Numbered from the stretch's first letter, positions 9,520-19,154 are shown. The stretch is 64,000 nucleotides of DNA from Pseudoalteromonas sp. MEBiC 03607 (GCF_004792295.1 NZ_SRRY01000001.1:623501-687500), one strand, 5' to 3'. A program made the numbers and translations. The notes: generated from the letters alone by a model not told the origin.

Positions 9520-10248
9520 TTATTGCGTCCGCGTTATGACTATTCGAGCAACGGGGTTATCAAACTTGTATTGGCTTGTAAGCACTGAGCTTGCTAAACC
9601 ATCATCTTGAGTTACAACTCCCGGGTGCATTGCTACCCGATTAATGTCGTCTCGCATTTCGTTAAAACCTTCACCTGAATCAGCCGGACCAGGAATAGTG
9701 CCAGCAGCTTCAGAGTTGGCTTCAGTGCCAGCATCATAGGAAAAACTAGTACGAGACAGTGACTCATTAACCGCTAACGAAGACACGTCTATAGCATTAA
9801 GACCGGTAAACGCATCATTTGTATTCACTAACATAGTTGCAACACTGATTTTTAATGAATCAAGCTCCCCGGTTGTTAGTACCATAGTAACCTGTTGACC
9901 CGGTGGTAGTGGGCTTTCTGCAGAAGCGGATTGCAAAGTGTATTCACTGGCTAAAAGCTCGCTGTTGTCGCCGCCTTCGGCCATTAATTCAATAGCACTA
10001 GAAGCTGGTTCGCCAATTTGCCATAGCATGCCATCGGTATGGGCAATCACAGCAACAGGTGAGAAAGGTTGAGCGGCAGTGAGATTAGTCACTTGCACGG
10101 TAAATTGATGGCTTTCTGCCATTTCTCCCATTTGGTTAGTCATCTCATCCACACTGTCTGTCATATCAACAGTCTTTTTATCAGAGCCACCGCAAGCTGT
10201 GAGGCTTCCTGCGAGTGCAATGATGAGTAAGCTTTTTGAAAAGCGCAT
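9520..10248 (-). CDS. Spondin-domain lipoprotein
   Basis: A 242-residue predicted lipoprotein: the lipobox LTAC sets the lipidated cysteine at residue 19, followed by GGS, which favours the outer membrane. The mature part resembles bacterial Spondin_N-domain proteins: VTNLTAAQPFSP, GEPASSAIELMAEGG, TMLVNTNDAFTGL, YDAGTEAN and MHPGVV. The acidic and DAGTEAN/HPG motifs suggest a metal-binding beta-sandwich. It is a diverged paralogue of the protein encoded just upstream, with a 9-base gap between the genes. In animals spondin domains act in cell-matrix contact; the bacterial role is unknown. Confidence 0.8.
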   Translation of the reverse strand: MRFSKSLLIIALAGSLTACGGSDKKTVDMTDSVDEMTNQMGEMAESHQFTVQVTNLTAAQPFSPVAVIAHTDGMLWQIGEPASSAIELMAEGGDNSELLASEYTLQSASAESPLPPGQQVTMVLTTGELDSLKISVATMLVNTNDAFTGLNAIDVSSLAVNESLSRTSFSYDAGTEANSEAAGTIPGPADSGEGFNEMRDDINRVAMHPGVVTQDDGLASSVLTSQYKFDNPVARIVITRTQ

Positions 10249-10257
10249 AATAACCTC

Positions 10258-10959
10258 CTATTTCACTGTGATAGTTAACATAGCAACAGGGTTAAGCCAT
10301 CTGTGAACGGTATTATTAAGGTCACTCATTCCACCTTCAGGATCATCGTCACCTAAGTTCCCTGGGTGAATATGAACCATCATATTGCTTTCGCTACTAG
10401 TTACACCGCTTGCATTCATACCGGCATTACCGCCCGGCGCAGCCGGAATACCTGGCATTCCCATAGCACCAGAGCCATCGACAACTCGTTCGTCATTTGC
10501 TTCGGTGCCTGCATCATAAGCGTTTAAATACAGGGTGTAAGTCCCTGCTTCTGATGGGATCATCCAACTGTCTAAACCAACAAAGCCATCATTGGTAGGC
10601 AGTAACATAGCTGTTAACGACAAGTAGTTGTTACCTTCACTGGTGGTAAGCGAAGCCATTGTAGAGCTGGTTGGCGCTAATAAGCCTTCGGCTGGATTGG
10701 CAACCATATCGTTATTTGCTGCAGCTGCTTCATTCATTAATGGCTCTATGTTACCGCCTTCAGCCATCGCTTGAAGAGCCATTGAAGCAGGTGTAGCTAC
10801 GTTAAACATCTGGCTATCGTTAGTGTGAGCAGTAATTAAGATAGGAGTAAAGTGTAAGCCTTGCGTAAGGTTAGTTAGTTTTATATCAAGCTCAGCTGCT
10901 TGGCTTGTAAGGCTAGTGACTGCACATGCAGCAAACAAAGTTAAAGGTAAAGCTTTCAT
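10258..10959 (-). CDS. Spondin-domain secreted protein
   Basis: A 233-residue protein from the ATG at 10959, chosen because AGGA lies 8 bases upstream and a signal peptide follows directly (cleavage after SQAA near residue 21). An in-frame ATG at 11022 would add 21 residues without a ribosome-binding site. It carries the same landmarks as its downstream paralogue: KLTNLTQGLHFTP, ATPASMALQAMAEGG, AMLLPTNDGFVGL, YDAGTEAND and VHIHPG. A Gly/Ala/Met-rich insert lies at about 160-185. Likely periplasmic or secreted. It is the first gene of the run spondin-spondin-regulator-kinase. Confidence 0.8.
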   Translation of the reverse strand: MKALPLTLFAACAVTSLTSQAAELDIKLTNLTQGLHFTPILITAHTNDSQMFNVATPASMALQAMAEGGNIEPLMNEAAAANNDMVANPAEGLLAPTSSTMASLTTSEGNNYLSLTAMLLPTNDGFVGLDSWMIPSEAGTYTLYLNAYDAGTEANDERVVDGSGAMGMPGIPAAPGGNAGMNASGVTSSESNMMVHIHPGNLGDDDPEGGMSDLNNTVHRWLNPVAMLTITVK

Positions 10960-11182
10960 GATCGATTCCTGTTTTTGATGATTCAAAATCAGTATCGAAC
11001 AGCAATATCCAAAAACTTTCACAAAGTTATCACATTTTTATCACAACCAAAAAAATCTTCTCAAAAGCCTTTTGTTTGTCTTTTGTGCACGTTTTTGTTT
11101 TAAATCTAAGCAAATTATCTATGGTAAAGTAGCCTAAAGGTTTATAGTAGAAACATAAACAGACCATAACAAGGAATTTAAA

Positions 11183-11554
11183 ATGGATGATAATCAAAAA
11201 GTTGAAATAATTGTAGCCGATAAAGAGCAGCGTAATTGGGCGATGTTTTGTCATTTAAGTGCATTAGCGGGATTACTTTTCCCATTTGGCTCGGTTATTG
11301 GTCCGCTTATTATTTGGCTGGTGAAAAAGGAAGAAATGCCGCTTGTTGCTGAGCATGGCCGCAAGTCATTGAACTTTCAACTCACCATGATGATTGCTTA
11401 CATTGTTAGCTTCTTACTGGTGTTTGTTGTTGTTGGTGTCATTTTATTACCAATCGTTGCACTGTTTTCTTTGATTATGGTTATTGTCTCGGCAATTAAA
11501 GCCAGTGATGGAAAAGAAGTTAATTACCCATTGACGATTGAATTTATAAAATAA
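11183..11554 (+). CDS. DUF4870 (Tic20-like) small membrane protein
   Basis: A 123-residue protein with the DUF4870 pattern: NWAMFCHLSALAGLLFPFG, a first helix ending in IIWLVKKE, the conserved HGRKSLNFQ segment (about 59-67), and two hydrophobic helices packed together at about 70-110. The AAGGA ribosome-binding site is 9 bases before the ATG. Members are small inner-membrane proteins without an assigned function; those with a similar fold resemble Tic20. Confidence 0.85.
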   Translation: MDDNQKVEIIVADKEQRNWAMFCHLSALAGLLFPFGSVIGPLIIWLVKKEEMPLVAEHGRKSLNFQLTMMIAYIVSFLLVFVVVGVILLPIVALFSLIMVIVSAIKASDGKEVNYPLTIEFIK

Positions 11555-11574
11555 ACTGATTGCCATATAATGAG

Positions 11575-11601
11575 AGCTCAGCCCTTTGCTGAGCTTATTT
11601 T
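11575..11601 (+). terminator. Intrinsic terminator after the DUF4870 gene
   Basis: Stem AGCTCAGC / GCTGAGCT with a CCTTT loop, followed by TATTTT. It ends immediately before the first possible start of the next gene, so that gene must either be transcribed by read-through or have a promoter overlapping this hairpin. Confidence 0.8.
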
Positions 11602-11610
11602 GTGGTATTT

Positions 11611-12045
11611 ATGGCCTATTTCTCCTTATTCCTCAGCGCGTTTATTTCCGCAACCTTATTACCGAGCTCCTCTGAGTTAGTTATGACCGCCATGATTGCC
11701 AGTGGTGATTATCTACTTTGGTTGTTATGGCTAAGTGCAACCGTGGGTAATGTGCTTGGGAGTTGTGTGAATTATTGGCTGGGCACGCAAGTCATGCGAT
11801 TTAAAGACCGTAAATGGTTTCCCGTTTCACAAAACTCGATAGACAAAGCCGAACAGCAATTTAATAAATACGGTATTTACAGTTTGCTATTTGCTTGGCT
11901 GCCTATTGTCGGCGACCCTTTAACGGTTGTTGGCGGAATTTTTAGGGTTAAGTTTTCAATCTTTTTGTTACTCGTGACCCTAGGCAAAGGCGCACGTTAT
12001 TTAGCTGTGCTTGCCTTTGCGGTAGGACTAGAAAAGTTATTTTAA
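11611..12045 (+). CDS. yqaA: YqaA-family (SNARE-associated/DedA-like) membrane protein
   Basis: A 144-residue membrane protein close to E. coli YqaA: FLSAFISATLLP at the N-terminus, GNVLGSCVNYWLG (about residues 50-62), KYGIYSLLFAWLPIVGDPL (about 89-107), and GKGARYLAVLAFA near the end. The ATG at 11611 matches the E. coli start better than the in-frame GTG at 11602; neither has a good ribosome-binding site, because the preceding terminator occupies that space. Family members are integral inner-membrane proteins related to DedA. Its stop codon overlaps the stop of the convergent folX by two bases. Confidence 0.85.
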   Translation: MAYFSLFLSAFISATLLPSSSELVMTAMIASGDYLLWLLWLSATVGNVLGSCVNYWLGTQVMRFKDRKWFPVSQNSIDKAEQQFNKYGIYSLLFAWLPIVGDPLTVVGGIFRVKFSIFLLLVTLGKGARYLAVLAFAVGLEKLF

Positions 12046-12050
12046 CTTTT
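12032..12050. terminator. Bidirectional hairpin over the overlapping stops of yqaA and folX
   Basis: AAAAGTTA / TAACTTTT with a three-base loop; both stop codons (12043-12045 plus, 12042-12044 minus) sit inside it. Being T-rich on both strands, it could end both transcripts. Confidence 0.5.
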
Positions 12051-12404
12051 TTGCCAATCAAGAGTCAGTGATACTGAATCAGCAAAGCGCAGCGCATGAG
12101 GTTTATCGACACGCACTTTGGCATAGTGAACACTTTGATGCTGGTGGCAAATCGCTAAAATTTCAGCAACCAATTTTTCTAACAGTAAAAAGTGGCCTTC
12201 TTCGACAAGGCTGATCACTTCTTTAGTAATAGTCTTGTAGTTTAGCGCTTTATCGACTGCGTCAGTCTCACAAGCTTGATCAGCAGGGTAGTGAATTTCT
12301 AAATTAATCACTACATCTTGCTTTTTCTCGCGTTCCTCAGGGTTAAAACCAATGAAGGTTCGTAGCCTGAGGTTAGTGACATTAATAATTGCGTTAGCCA
12401 TCAT
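12042..12404 (-). CDS. folX: Dihydroneopterin triphosphate 2'-epimerase (FolX)
   Basis: A 120-residue tunnelling-fold enzyme. It follows E. coli FolX through its length: NLRLRTFIGFNPEE, VVINLEIHYPAD, ALNYKTITKEV, LLLEKLVAEI, VRVDKPHALRFADSVSLTL. FolX converts dihydroneopterin triphosphate to dihydromonapterin triphosphate rather than acting in folate synthesis proper. The start codon overlaps the folE stop (TAATG), so the two are translationally coupled. With folE and folM it makes a three-gene tetrahydromonapterin operon. Confidence 0.93.
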   Translation of the reverse strand: MMANAIINVTNLRLRTFIGFNPEEREKKQDVVINLEIHYPADQACETDAVDKALNYKTITKEVISLVEEGHFLLLEKLVAEILAICHQHQSVHYAKVRVDKPHALRFADSVSLTLDWQKS

Positions 12405-12958
12405 TACCCTCTAACTAGTTGTAAGAACTCGTTACGGGTTTTTGGATCTGCTCTGAAGTTGCCTAGCATGACCGATGTACGCATGCTTGAGTTTTGTTTT
12501 TCAACGCCGCGCATCATCATACACATATGTTTTGCTTCAACAATTACACCCACGCCTTTTGCTCCGGTTACTTCTTCAACCGCTTTAGCGATTTGATGGG
12601 TTAATTGCTCTTGAATTTGAAAACGGCGCGCGTACATATCAACAATACGCGCAAATTTAGATAAACCAAGAACTTTGCCATTTGGGATATAGGCAATATG
12701 ACAGCGACCAACGAATGGCAGCAAATGATGCTCACACATAGAGTAAAGTTCAATATCTTGAACCAGCACCATGTCATCGGCGTCTGATGTAAATACCGCA
12801 TTGTTAGTGATCTCGTCTAACGTTTGGCGATAACCTTTAGTCAGATACTCCATTGCTTTAGCGGCGCGCTTAGGCGTGTCGAGTAACCCTTCTCGTTGTG
12901 GATCTTCACCCACGGCGCTAATAATTTCGTGGTAACTCTTTTTTAAATCATCGTGCAT
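12404..12958 (-). CDS. folE: GTP cyclohydrolase I (FolE)
   Basis: A 184-residue type I GTP cyclohydrolase, making dihydroneopterin triphosphate from GTP, the first step of pterin synthesis. Zinc ligands are visible as C75 and H78 (CEHHLLPF) and C146 (MCMMMRGV). It lacks the roughly 35-residue N-terminal extension of the E. coli enzyme, as in many shorter FolE1 proteins. It lies 18 bases after folM and overlaps folX by one base. Given its partners, it probably serves the monapterin branch; whether it is the only folE of the genome cannot be told. Confidence 0.95.
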   Translation of the reverse strand: MHDDLKKSYHEIISAVGEDPQREGLLDTPKRAAKAMEYLTKGYRQTLDEITNNAVFTSDADDMVLVQDIELYSMCEHHLLPFVGRCHIAYIPNGKVLGLSKFARIVDMYARRFQIQEQLTHQIAKAVEEVTGAKGVGVIVEAKHMCMMMRGVEKQNSSMRTSVMLGNFRADPKTRNEFLQLVRG

Positions 12959-12976
12959 AGGATTCTCAGTAATTCG

Positions 12977-13696
12977 TTATTTTAAATGTCTGCCACCATC
13001 GACAGGCATCGAACGCCCGGTAATGTAATGGCTGTGTAGTAATAGCTCTACGCTGTGAATAATTTCAGCGCAACCAGGCTCAATGCCCATCAGTGATTTT
13101 TGTAATGTTTTTGCTTTGTATTCGTCGCTATCATCTTCGTTGAAAATGATTAATGACGGCGCAATTGCATTGACCTTGATTGCAGGGGCAAACTTAGCCG
13201 CGAATGATTTTGTTAAGTTATCAAGTGCAGCTTTGCTTGCAGCATAAGCAAGGTGTTTTGGACTACCTTTTTCAACGACATAATCGGTGAGATGAATAAT
13301 ATCGGCAGGGTGTCCTGTATTTTCGTAATGGTGTAGCAGTAAATCGCTCACTGCTAAATTTATTAGGTAGGGCGCTTTTGCATGAATTCGCATCATATTA
13401 TCGAAAAGCGCTGCATAATCATGGTTACTTGCTTCGCAGTCCCAACTAGAAGCGTTATGAATTATGGCTTGAAGTTGATTGGTATGCGATTTTAATTGTT
13501 CTATGAAGTTGGCTATCGCTTCATCACTATTAAAGTCAGCATGAATACATGTAGCCCCCTGTCCAGCTAGTACATCAATGGCTTGATGACGCGTACGGTA
13601 GGTAACAATGATTTCTTGCCCTTGCGCTAAAAAGTGCTCGGCCAAAGCGAGTCCAATTCGTTGGCCTGCGCCAGTAATTAATATGGGCGATGACAT
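12977..13696 (-). CDS. folM: Dihydromonapterin reductase (FolM), short-chain dehydrogenase
   Basis: A 239-residue SDR enzyme. The NADPH motif is TGAGQRIG (about residues 8-15), with the Arg after the glycine-rich turn that is typical of pteridine reductases and FolM. The catalytic pair is in AYAASKAALDN (about 154-164). It should reduce dihydromonapterin to tetrahydromonapterin and has dihydrofolate reductase side activity. It is the promoter-proximal gene of folM-folE-folX. Known use of tetrahydromonapterin: cofactor for phenylalanine hydroxylase in pseudomonads; no such gene lies in this window. Confidence 0.88.
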   Translation of the reverse strand: MSSPILITGAGQRIGLALAEHFLAQGQEIIVTYRTRHQAIDVLAGQGATCIHADFNSDEAIANFIEQLKSHTNQLQAIIHNASSWDCEASNHDYAALFDNMMRIHAKAPYLINLAVSDLLLHHYENTGHPADIIHLTDYVVEKGSPKHLAYAASKAALDNLTKSFAAKFAPAIKVNAIAPSLIIFNEDDSDEYKAKTLQKSLMGIEPGCAEIIHSVELLLHSHYITGRSMPVDGGRHLK

Positions 13697-13896
13697 AAAC
13701 TAATATAAAACCTTAGATTTTTAATGTAATGAGTAATGTGTTTAACACTATCAACTATAAACCAAATTACAGAACTATTTCATCTTTACTGCAATGATGT
13801 TGCTAAACTTTCTACGCAAATGAAGATAACCCAGATCATTTTTAGTAATGGAGTAATTGTAGTTAGCGTGGTTTTGATAAGAAAAGCATGTCTTAA

Positions 13897-13986
13897 GCAA
13901 ACCCAAAAAATCATTACCTAGCAGCTTTCAATGCTGGGCTAAAAGAGGTTTTAGGTATCAGGGAAGAGTTAGCTGTAGGCAATTAA
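13897..13986 (+). pseudogene. Possible C-terminal remnant of a lost gene
   Basis: After an in-frame stop at 13894-13896, an open stretch of 29 codons ends at TAA 13984-13986 and reads as ordinary protein, including AAFNAGLKEVLGIREELA. It has no start codon, and the frame upstream is stopped (TAG at 13864, TAA at 13894). The downstream hairpin overlaps its stop codon, as hairpins do at real gene ends elsewhere in this window. I cannot name a parent family. Chance cannot be excluded for so short a stretch. Confidence 0.22.
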
Positions 13987-14008
13987 ACAGTGTTAATTGC
14001 CTACAGCT
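13971..14008. repeat. Perfect 16-bp inverted repeat
   Basis: Arms AGCTGTAGGCAATTAA and its exact reverse complement flank a six-base spacer, ACAGTG. No T run follows on the plus strand (AGAAAATAG) and only a weak one on the minus strand, so it is not a textbook terminator, though it lies 30 bases from the end of nadE. It could be a terminator hairpin, a small mobile-repeat remnant or a protein site. Confidence 0.7.
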
Positions 14009-14038
14009 AGAAAATAGTGCAGCAAATAATATTGTTGC

Positions 14039-14875
14039 TTACAGCGCGTCGTAAACGGTTGGAATAGCTTGACGTTTATGTTGAGTGCGAAGATAAATCG
14101 CAGTTAGCTTCTCTTCAACTTCTGCTGAGACTTCTTTGCCTTCTAAGAAATCGTCAATTTGATCATAAGTTAGGCCGAGCGCTTCTTCATCGGTTAAGCC
14201 TGGGCGGTCACATTCTAAATCAGCGGTAGGAGCTTTATGCACTAGCACTGCTGGTGCGCCTAAATGCTCTGCTAGAGCACGAACTTGGCGCTTAGATAAA
14301 CCAAATAGAGGAGCAAGATCACATGCACCATCACCAAATTTTGTGTAAAAGCCGGTAATATTTTCAGCGCTATGGTCGGTGCCAACAACTAATCCTTGGC
14401 AGAAGCCTGCAATTTCATATTGTGCGACCATGCGCTGGCGTGCTTTAACATTACCCTTAATGAAATCTATTTTAGCTTGTTCAGGAAGCTCAGCACTTGC
14501 ACCGACTACCGCGGCCATAGCTTGTTCATGCATACCATCTACAGCTGCTTTGATATTAACCGTCATGCGCTTTGATGGCTTGATAAAGTCAACCGCAAGT
14601 TGTGCTTCGTCTTCATCTGCTTGTACACCGTAAGGTAAACGTACAGCAATGAACTGATAATCGTTGGTGTTATGTTCTTGGTTTAATTCATCTACAGCTA
14701 ATTGACATAAACGACCACAGGTTGATGAATCAACACCGCCACTGATCCCTAATACAAGCGAGCGTGAGTGCGCAGCAATGAGACGGCTTTTTAGAAAGTT
14801 GACGCGACGAGTGATTTCCGCTTTTACATCAATAGTGGGTTGGACTTTCATTTCTGCCAGAATGTCGGCACGCAT
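14039..14875 (-). CDS. nadE: NH3-dependent NAD+ synthetase (NadE)
   Basis: A 278-residue enzyme, close in length to the ammonia-dependent E. coli NadE (275) and without a glutaminase domain. The ATP-pyrophosphatase P-loop SGGVDSS is at residues 45-51. Other family blocks are [39 protein letters not shown] and KAPTADLE. It amidates nicotinic acid adenine dinucleotide in the last step of NAD synthesis, in the cytosol. It stands alone, 88 bases downstream of yceH on the same strand; AAGGAGCTC lies just before its start. Confidence 0.96.
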   Translation of the reverse strand: MRADILAEMKVQPTIDVKAEITRRVNFLKSRLIAAHSRSLVLGISGGVDSSTCGRLCQLAVDELNQEHNTNDYQFIAVRLPYGVQADEDEAQLAVDFIKPSKRMTVNIKAAVDGMHEQAMAAVVGASAELPEQAKIDFIKGNVKARQRMVAQYEIAGFCQGLVVGTDHSAENITGFYTKFGDGACDLAPLFGLSKRQVRALAEHLGAPAVLVHKAPTADLECDRPGLTDEEALGLTYDQIDDFLEGKEVSAEVEEKLTAIYLRTQHKRQAIPTVYDAL

Positions 14876-14963
14876 GGTAGAGCTCCTTTTTTACTTTTGG
14901 TTGTCAGCGTGGAAGCCCCAAGACGAATGGGGTAACTACATTATGTTACGGGTCAGGTTATTA

Positions 14964-15584
14964 TTAAAGACCTAAATGCGCTTTTATTTCGTTAATTTGT
15001 TGCTTAAGTTCGTCTATTTCAGCTCTTAATTGTTGAACTTCGCTACTGTTAATTGCTTCAGGCTCACTCAGCATCTCTTCGATACTATCTGGATCAACGA
15101 ATAAGTGCATATAACGACTTTCTCGTTTTCCTGGCTCACGGGCTAAGCGAGTGACATATTCTTTCTCGATTAATGCAGCTAAAGCTGCTTCCACTTCATT
15201 AACATTACTAAACTCAGCAAGGCGGTTACTTCGGGTTCTAAGCTCGCCGGGGGTTTGTGGTCCGCGTAATAGTAGCAAACAGATAATAGCACGCTGTTGT
15301 TCGGTAAATTGCAAGCTGCCAAACTCGGTATTGCAAAAGCGGTGCGCGTACTTATTAACCCGCCCAGAAAGGCCTTCATCTAAGGTTACTAATCGCTGCG
15401 CAATGAGTTCATCAAGGGTATCTTGTACTTGTGATTCAGATAACGACAGTACTGGATCTCGATTAGATTTTTGGTTGCAAGCGTTGGTAAGTGAATTTAA
15501 AGATAATGGATAATGTTCAGGTGTTGTACTTTGTTTTTCGAGCAAACAGCCAATGACGCGTTGTTGATTTATTGATAATTGCAT
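14964..15584 (-). CDS. yceH: YceH family protein (DUF480/UPF0502)
   Basis: A 206-residue protein with two winged-helix-like repeats and the family's opening [22 protein letters not shown], then [23 protein letters not shown] and [15 protein letters not shown] short coiled-coil tail (about 180-203, [16 protein letters not shown]) ends it. The fold suggests nucleic-acid binding, but the function is not established. It sits 11 bases downstream of the large hybrid kinase gene on the same strand, so the two are likely cotranscribed. Confidence 0.88.
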   Translation of the reverse strand: MQLSINQQRVIGCLLEKQSTTPEHYPLSLNSLTNACNQKSNRDPVLSLSESQVQDTLDELIAQRLVTLDEGLSGRVNKYAHRFCNTEFGSLQFTEQQRAIICLLLLRGPQTPGELRTRSNRLAEFSNVNEVEAALAALIEKEYVTRLAREPGKRESRYMHLFVDPDSIEEMLSEPEAINSSEVQQLRAEIDELKQQINEIKAHLGL

Positions 15585-15595
15585 TGTTTTACTCT

Positions 15596-18500
15596 CTATT
15601 CTTCAGTGCTTAACCACACGGTTAGTTTTTTACTGAGCGTATCAAACTTCAAAGGTTTGGTAACATAATCATTCATGCCCGCATTTAAACAGCGTTCTTT
15701 GTCACCTTGCATTGCATTAGCGGTGAGCGCAATGATAGTTACATCTTGATGTGCCTTACCAGCTTCACCTGCACGAATTGCCCGAGTTGCTTGGTAGCCA
15801 TCCATTTCTGGCATTTGGCAATCCATAAGCACGAGTTGGTAAGGCATTTGCTCGCGACGAGATAGCTTAGCAATTGCTTCAAGGCCATTTTCAGCTATGT
15901 CGAAGCTGATACCTACCTGCTTTAAAAGCGATCCAGCAACAATTTGATTAACCTTATTATCTTCAACTAGCAGCACTTGTGAAGCAGAATTTTCATCTTG
16001 GGTGGCAACTTTTGTAATCAGTGTGTCGTTGTTTACTTGTTGTTGCTCAATGTATTTTTCGTTAGCAAGTGAGTTAAATAAATCTGACTGGGTCAAAGGT
16101 TTAAAAATGATACTCTCAGCTTTTAAGGCCTGTTTGCTTTGCACTTCGGTCAAACTCATTGGTGCCATTAAAATACGTTTACACTGTTCGGCATTAAAGT
16201 GTTTAACAAAAACTTGTTGTTGCTCTTTAGTTGCGTTGGTATAAAACAAGAAATCAACGAAAATCGCGTCACATTCGACATGTTCCGCCATAGCCGCGCG
16301 ACCCAATAAACGTGTCATATCGGTAAATACTTCAACGCTGGCACCCCATAGTTGCAGCTGCTTTTTCGCTATATTGCTACTTAACTTACAATTATCTGCA
16401 ATAAATATATGTTTTTTATCAATAATATGGCTGGGTTCTAGGGCTTTCTTTTTATGATCTATTTTTACTTTTACAGAGAAATTAAAAGTACTGCCTTCTC
16501 CATATGAGCTGACTACACTCACATCGCCCTTCATTAGGTTACATAGTTGCTTAACAATCGCTAAGCCAAGCCCTGTACCGCCATATTGGCGAGTTGTTGA
16601 GGTATCTGCTTGGGTAAATGAGTCAAATAATGTAGCTTGCTTTTCAGGCTTAATACCGACTCCGGTATCAATGATGGAACAGTTTAAAAAGTGCTCGTCA
16701 TCTAATTTCTCAAGCTTAGCAATAATAATTATTTTGCCATTTTTAGTGAATTTAACCGCATTACTAACGAGGTTGTTGATAATTTGTCTGATCCTGTTTG
16801 GATCACTGACAATAAATTCGTGATAAATATCAGTCGTATCAAGGATAAGTTTGGTGTTGTTTTGTTCGGCTTTAATTGCAAATGATTCGATGGTGTTGCC
16901 GAACAGTTTTGAAATATTAAAGCTAACATTTTCGATATCTAGTTTACCGGCTTCAATTTTTGAGAAATCTAATATGTCGTTAATGATATGCAATAGCGAC
17001 TCGGCTGAAGATTGTGCTAGCTCTAGATGATGACTCTGTTGGCTATCTAATTTAGATTGCTTAATGATATTGAGCATGCCAATCACCCCATTCATTGGAG
17101 TGCGTATTTCATGGCTCATACTTGCTAAGAACTCACTTTTTGCTTTTACTGCTTGTTCAGCTGCTTCTTTAGCTTGCACTAGTTGCTGCTCGGTTTCTAT
17201 ACGGCGTTGGCTGGCGTGTAAACTACCAATTAGCGCTGCAACAGCAATTAAAAAACTTTCTTCGTTTTTGCTCCATTGCCTGCGAGATTTGCATTTTTCT
17301 GCGCACACAACCCCCATGGTTTTACTACCGGTGGGAATGATCACCGTGAGCATTGAGCATATTTTAAATCGTTCAAAATAAGTTGTTCGTAATTCTTTTA
17401 AAAACGGATGGTGCGGGGCATCACTAGCATTTACAACGGCATTGTTATTAATGGCGTCAAAGTAATCAGGGTAATCAATTTGTTTTAGTGTGGTTGCTTC
17501 TCGTATTTGTGGTGTATTCTCGTCATGAACAGCAAAGGTATCGAGAGACTCTCTGTCGTCACTAAATAACCAAATGCTGGCACGGTCAACGTCAAAAGCA
17601 TGACAAATCGCTTGTACAATGACATGCTTTGATAAATTTAAATTACCCGTTAGTACAGCATCATTAACTGTGAGCGACGCTAAAATCTCGTTGTGTAAAG
17701 CTACTTTCCTATTTTCAATTTCAACTCGTTTACGGGCATCAATATTTTGCAGTGAGCCGAATACTTTTATGCAGCGGCCATTACGATGTTCGGTTTCGGC
17801 GTGAACTAACACCCATATTTCATCCCCATCAGCTGTGACGACTTGTACCTGAGTTTCAAAGCTTTCGCCGTTTTTTATAGCGCGCTCATTCAATTGACGG
17901 ATTTTATCGCGGCTTTCACCGGCTTTAAAATAACTATAATTTTGAGGCCACTCGGGCTGCTTGCTCAGCGGGAATTTAAAAATTTGTTTAGTCATATCAG
18001 ACCAATACACAGATTTTGTTTCTAGGTTGAACGACCATGCCCCTACTTTGGCAAGACTACTCATAGTCTCTAGCATTCGCTCACTCTTATATTGCCGCTC
18101 AAGCATTTTCAGAAAAAACCATGAGCAACCTGCAAATAAAATACAAAATAAAATAATGGCTAATCGTAGTGGCCAAATGGCAGAAGCAGGGGGGTGCCAA
18201 CCCGCTTTGGGTGATGCGTACATTTGCCACTCACCACCCGGGAAGTGAATTATAAAATCGAGAGGATCATTTTTTAAAATTGCACTTTTTCCGAAAAAGA
18301 AATCTCCTTGTGAGCCCAGACCATTTCGCCCTTGCAGGGCAACATCATAATTTTCGCTGAGCGAAACTAAACCAGAATTTACATATATTTTATTGATATC
18401 AAGTACCACAGATAATAATCCCCAAAACTGTTGTTCTGGAGGGATAAATACAGGCATACGTGCGATGAGTGCCTGTCCACCTTGTACTAGTTCTAATGGG

Positions 18501-18970
18501 CCAGCCATAACAATCTGGTTTTCATCTCGTGCTCTGAGCGCATCTGCGCGTTGTGCTGCATTTTCTAAAAAATTAAGCCCAATTGATTTTTCGTTACCTT
18601 CAAGGGGGTAGGTCATTCGAATAACCATATTGGGAGCCGCACCAATATTTCTTAGTTCAGATGAGGTTTCAAATAGTGGAGAGGCTATTTGGCTGTAACG
18701 AGCTTGATCTAAATTTGGCTCCGCCGTTATAGCTACGGCGAGACCGCGAACAAGTTGAATATTTGAGACGAGGATCGCTTCTAATTCAGCCCGATAAGCA
18801 CTTACTTTTGCTAGCTCTTGCGCACGGAAAGCATCTTTTTCACGGTGATAATTTATCCGATCAATCACGATACCTATAACGATAACAAGCACGAGAGATA
18901 GCCAAAAAGCTAACTTTAATTTATGTAATTTCTTATTATCAGTGTCGATCGTTAATGGCATTAGAAGCAT
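15596..18970 (-). CDS. Hybrid sensor histidine kinase: CHASE-PAS-GAF-HisKA-HATPase-REC-like-REC
   Basis: A 1124-residue inner-membrane kinase. TM1 (about 20-41), periplasmic CHASE domain (about 70-240), TM2 (about 268-290), PAS (about 300-415), GAF (about 440-590), short coiled coil, HisKA with H620 (SMSHEIRTP), HATPase (about 720-840; [15 protein letters not shown]). A REC-like domain (about 860-975) follows that looks degenerate, with VDF instead of the usual D-x-x-MP signature. The final intact REC has D1050 ([11 protein letters not shown]). There is no HPt, so the phosphate must pass to an external HPt protein. An alternative start is the Met three codons later (18961). Ligand unknown; yceH follows it closely. 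Confidence 0.92.
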   Translation of the reverse strand: MLLMPLTIDTDNKKLHKLKLAFWLSLVLVIVIGIVIDRINYHREKDAFRAQELAKVSAYRAELEAILVSNIQLVRGLAVAITAEPNLDQARYSQIASPLFETSSELRNIGAAPNMVIRMTYPLEGNEKSIGLNFLENAAQRADALRARDENQIVMAGPLELVQGGQALIARMPVFIPPEQQFWGLLSVVLDINKIYVNSGLVSLSENYDVALQGRNGLGSQGDFFFGKSAILKNDPLDFIIHFPGGEWQMYASPKAGWHPPASAIWPLRLAIILFCILFAGCSWFFLKMLERQYKSERMLETMSSLAKVGAWSFNLETKSVYWSDMTKQIFKFPLSKQPEWPQNYSYFKAGESRDKIRQLNERAIKNGESFETQVQVVTADGDEIWVLVHAETEHRNGRCIKVFGSLQNIDARKRVEIENRKVALHNEILASLTVNDAVLTGNLNLSKHVIVQAICHAFDVDRASIWLFSDDRESLDTFAVHDENTPQIREATTLKQIDYPDYFDAINNNAVVNASDAPHHPFLKELRTTYFERFKICSMLTVIIPTGSKTMGVVCAEKCKSRRQWSKNEESFLIAVAALIGSLHASQRRIETEQQLVQAKEAAEQAVKAKSEFLASMSHEIRTPMNGVIGMLNIIKQSKLDSQQSHHLELAQSSAESLLHIINDILDFSKIEAGKLDIENVSFNISKLFGNTIESFAIKAEQNNTKLILDTTDIYHEFIVSDPNRIRQIINNLVSNAVKFTKNGKIIIIAKLEKLDDEHFLNCSIIDTGVGIKPEKQATLFDSFTQADTSTTRQYGGTGLGLAIVKQLCNLMKGDVSVVSSYGEGSTFNFSVKVKIDHKKKALEPSHIIDKKHIFIADNCKLSSNIAKKQLQLWGASVEVFTDMTRLLGRAAMAEHVECDAIFVDFLFYTNATKEQQQVFVKHFNAEQCKRILMAPMSLTEVQSKQALKAESIIFKPLTQSDLFNSLANEKYIEQQQVNNDTLITKVATQDENSASQVLLVEDNKVNQIVAGSLLKQVGISFDIAENGLEAIAKLSRREQMPYQLVLMDCQMPEMDGYQATRAIRAGEAGKAHQDVTIIALTANAMQGDKERCLNAGMNDYVTKPLKFDTLSKKLTVWLSTEE

Positions 18971-19154
18971 TGATTTTTTTACTATTTAATTACTATAGAC
19001 AATTTACCTTGTAATTAACAATGGGGACTTTGATATGTAAGTTATTTGTCTGTGGGTCGTTTTCTCAGTTCAGTGATCATTATTTTGTATGAATACACTA
19101 TTTTTTCACAAAACTTAGGTTAATATAGTGTTACTTTAGCTAAGGGAAGCAAGC

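Larger units (their letters stand above)
13697..14038. other. 342-base intergenic gap between folM and nadE
   Basis: No convincing intact gene. A 61-codon plus-strand frame (13736-13921) has no ribosome-binding site and an unpersuasive composition. The right half holds a protein-like, stop-interrupted frame and a perfect inverted repeat, listed separately. The left end must carry the folM operon promoter on the minus strand; I cannot assign its boxes with confidence. Confidence 0.5.

Noticed and set aside
11030..11254. 74-codon minus-strand frame before the DUF4870 gene
   Set aside because: Composition is that of AT-rich non-coding DNA and it overlaps the start of a well-supported plus-strand gene.
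13736..13921. 61-codon plus-strand frame in the folM-nadE gap
   Set aside because: No ribosome-binding site, no recognisable motif and a composition that reads as translated AT-rich intergenic DNA.
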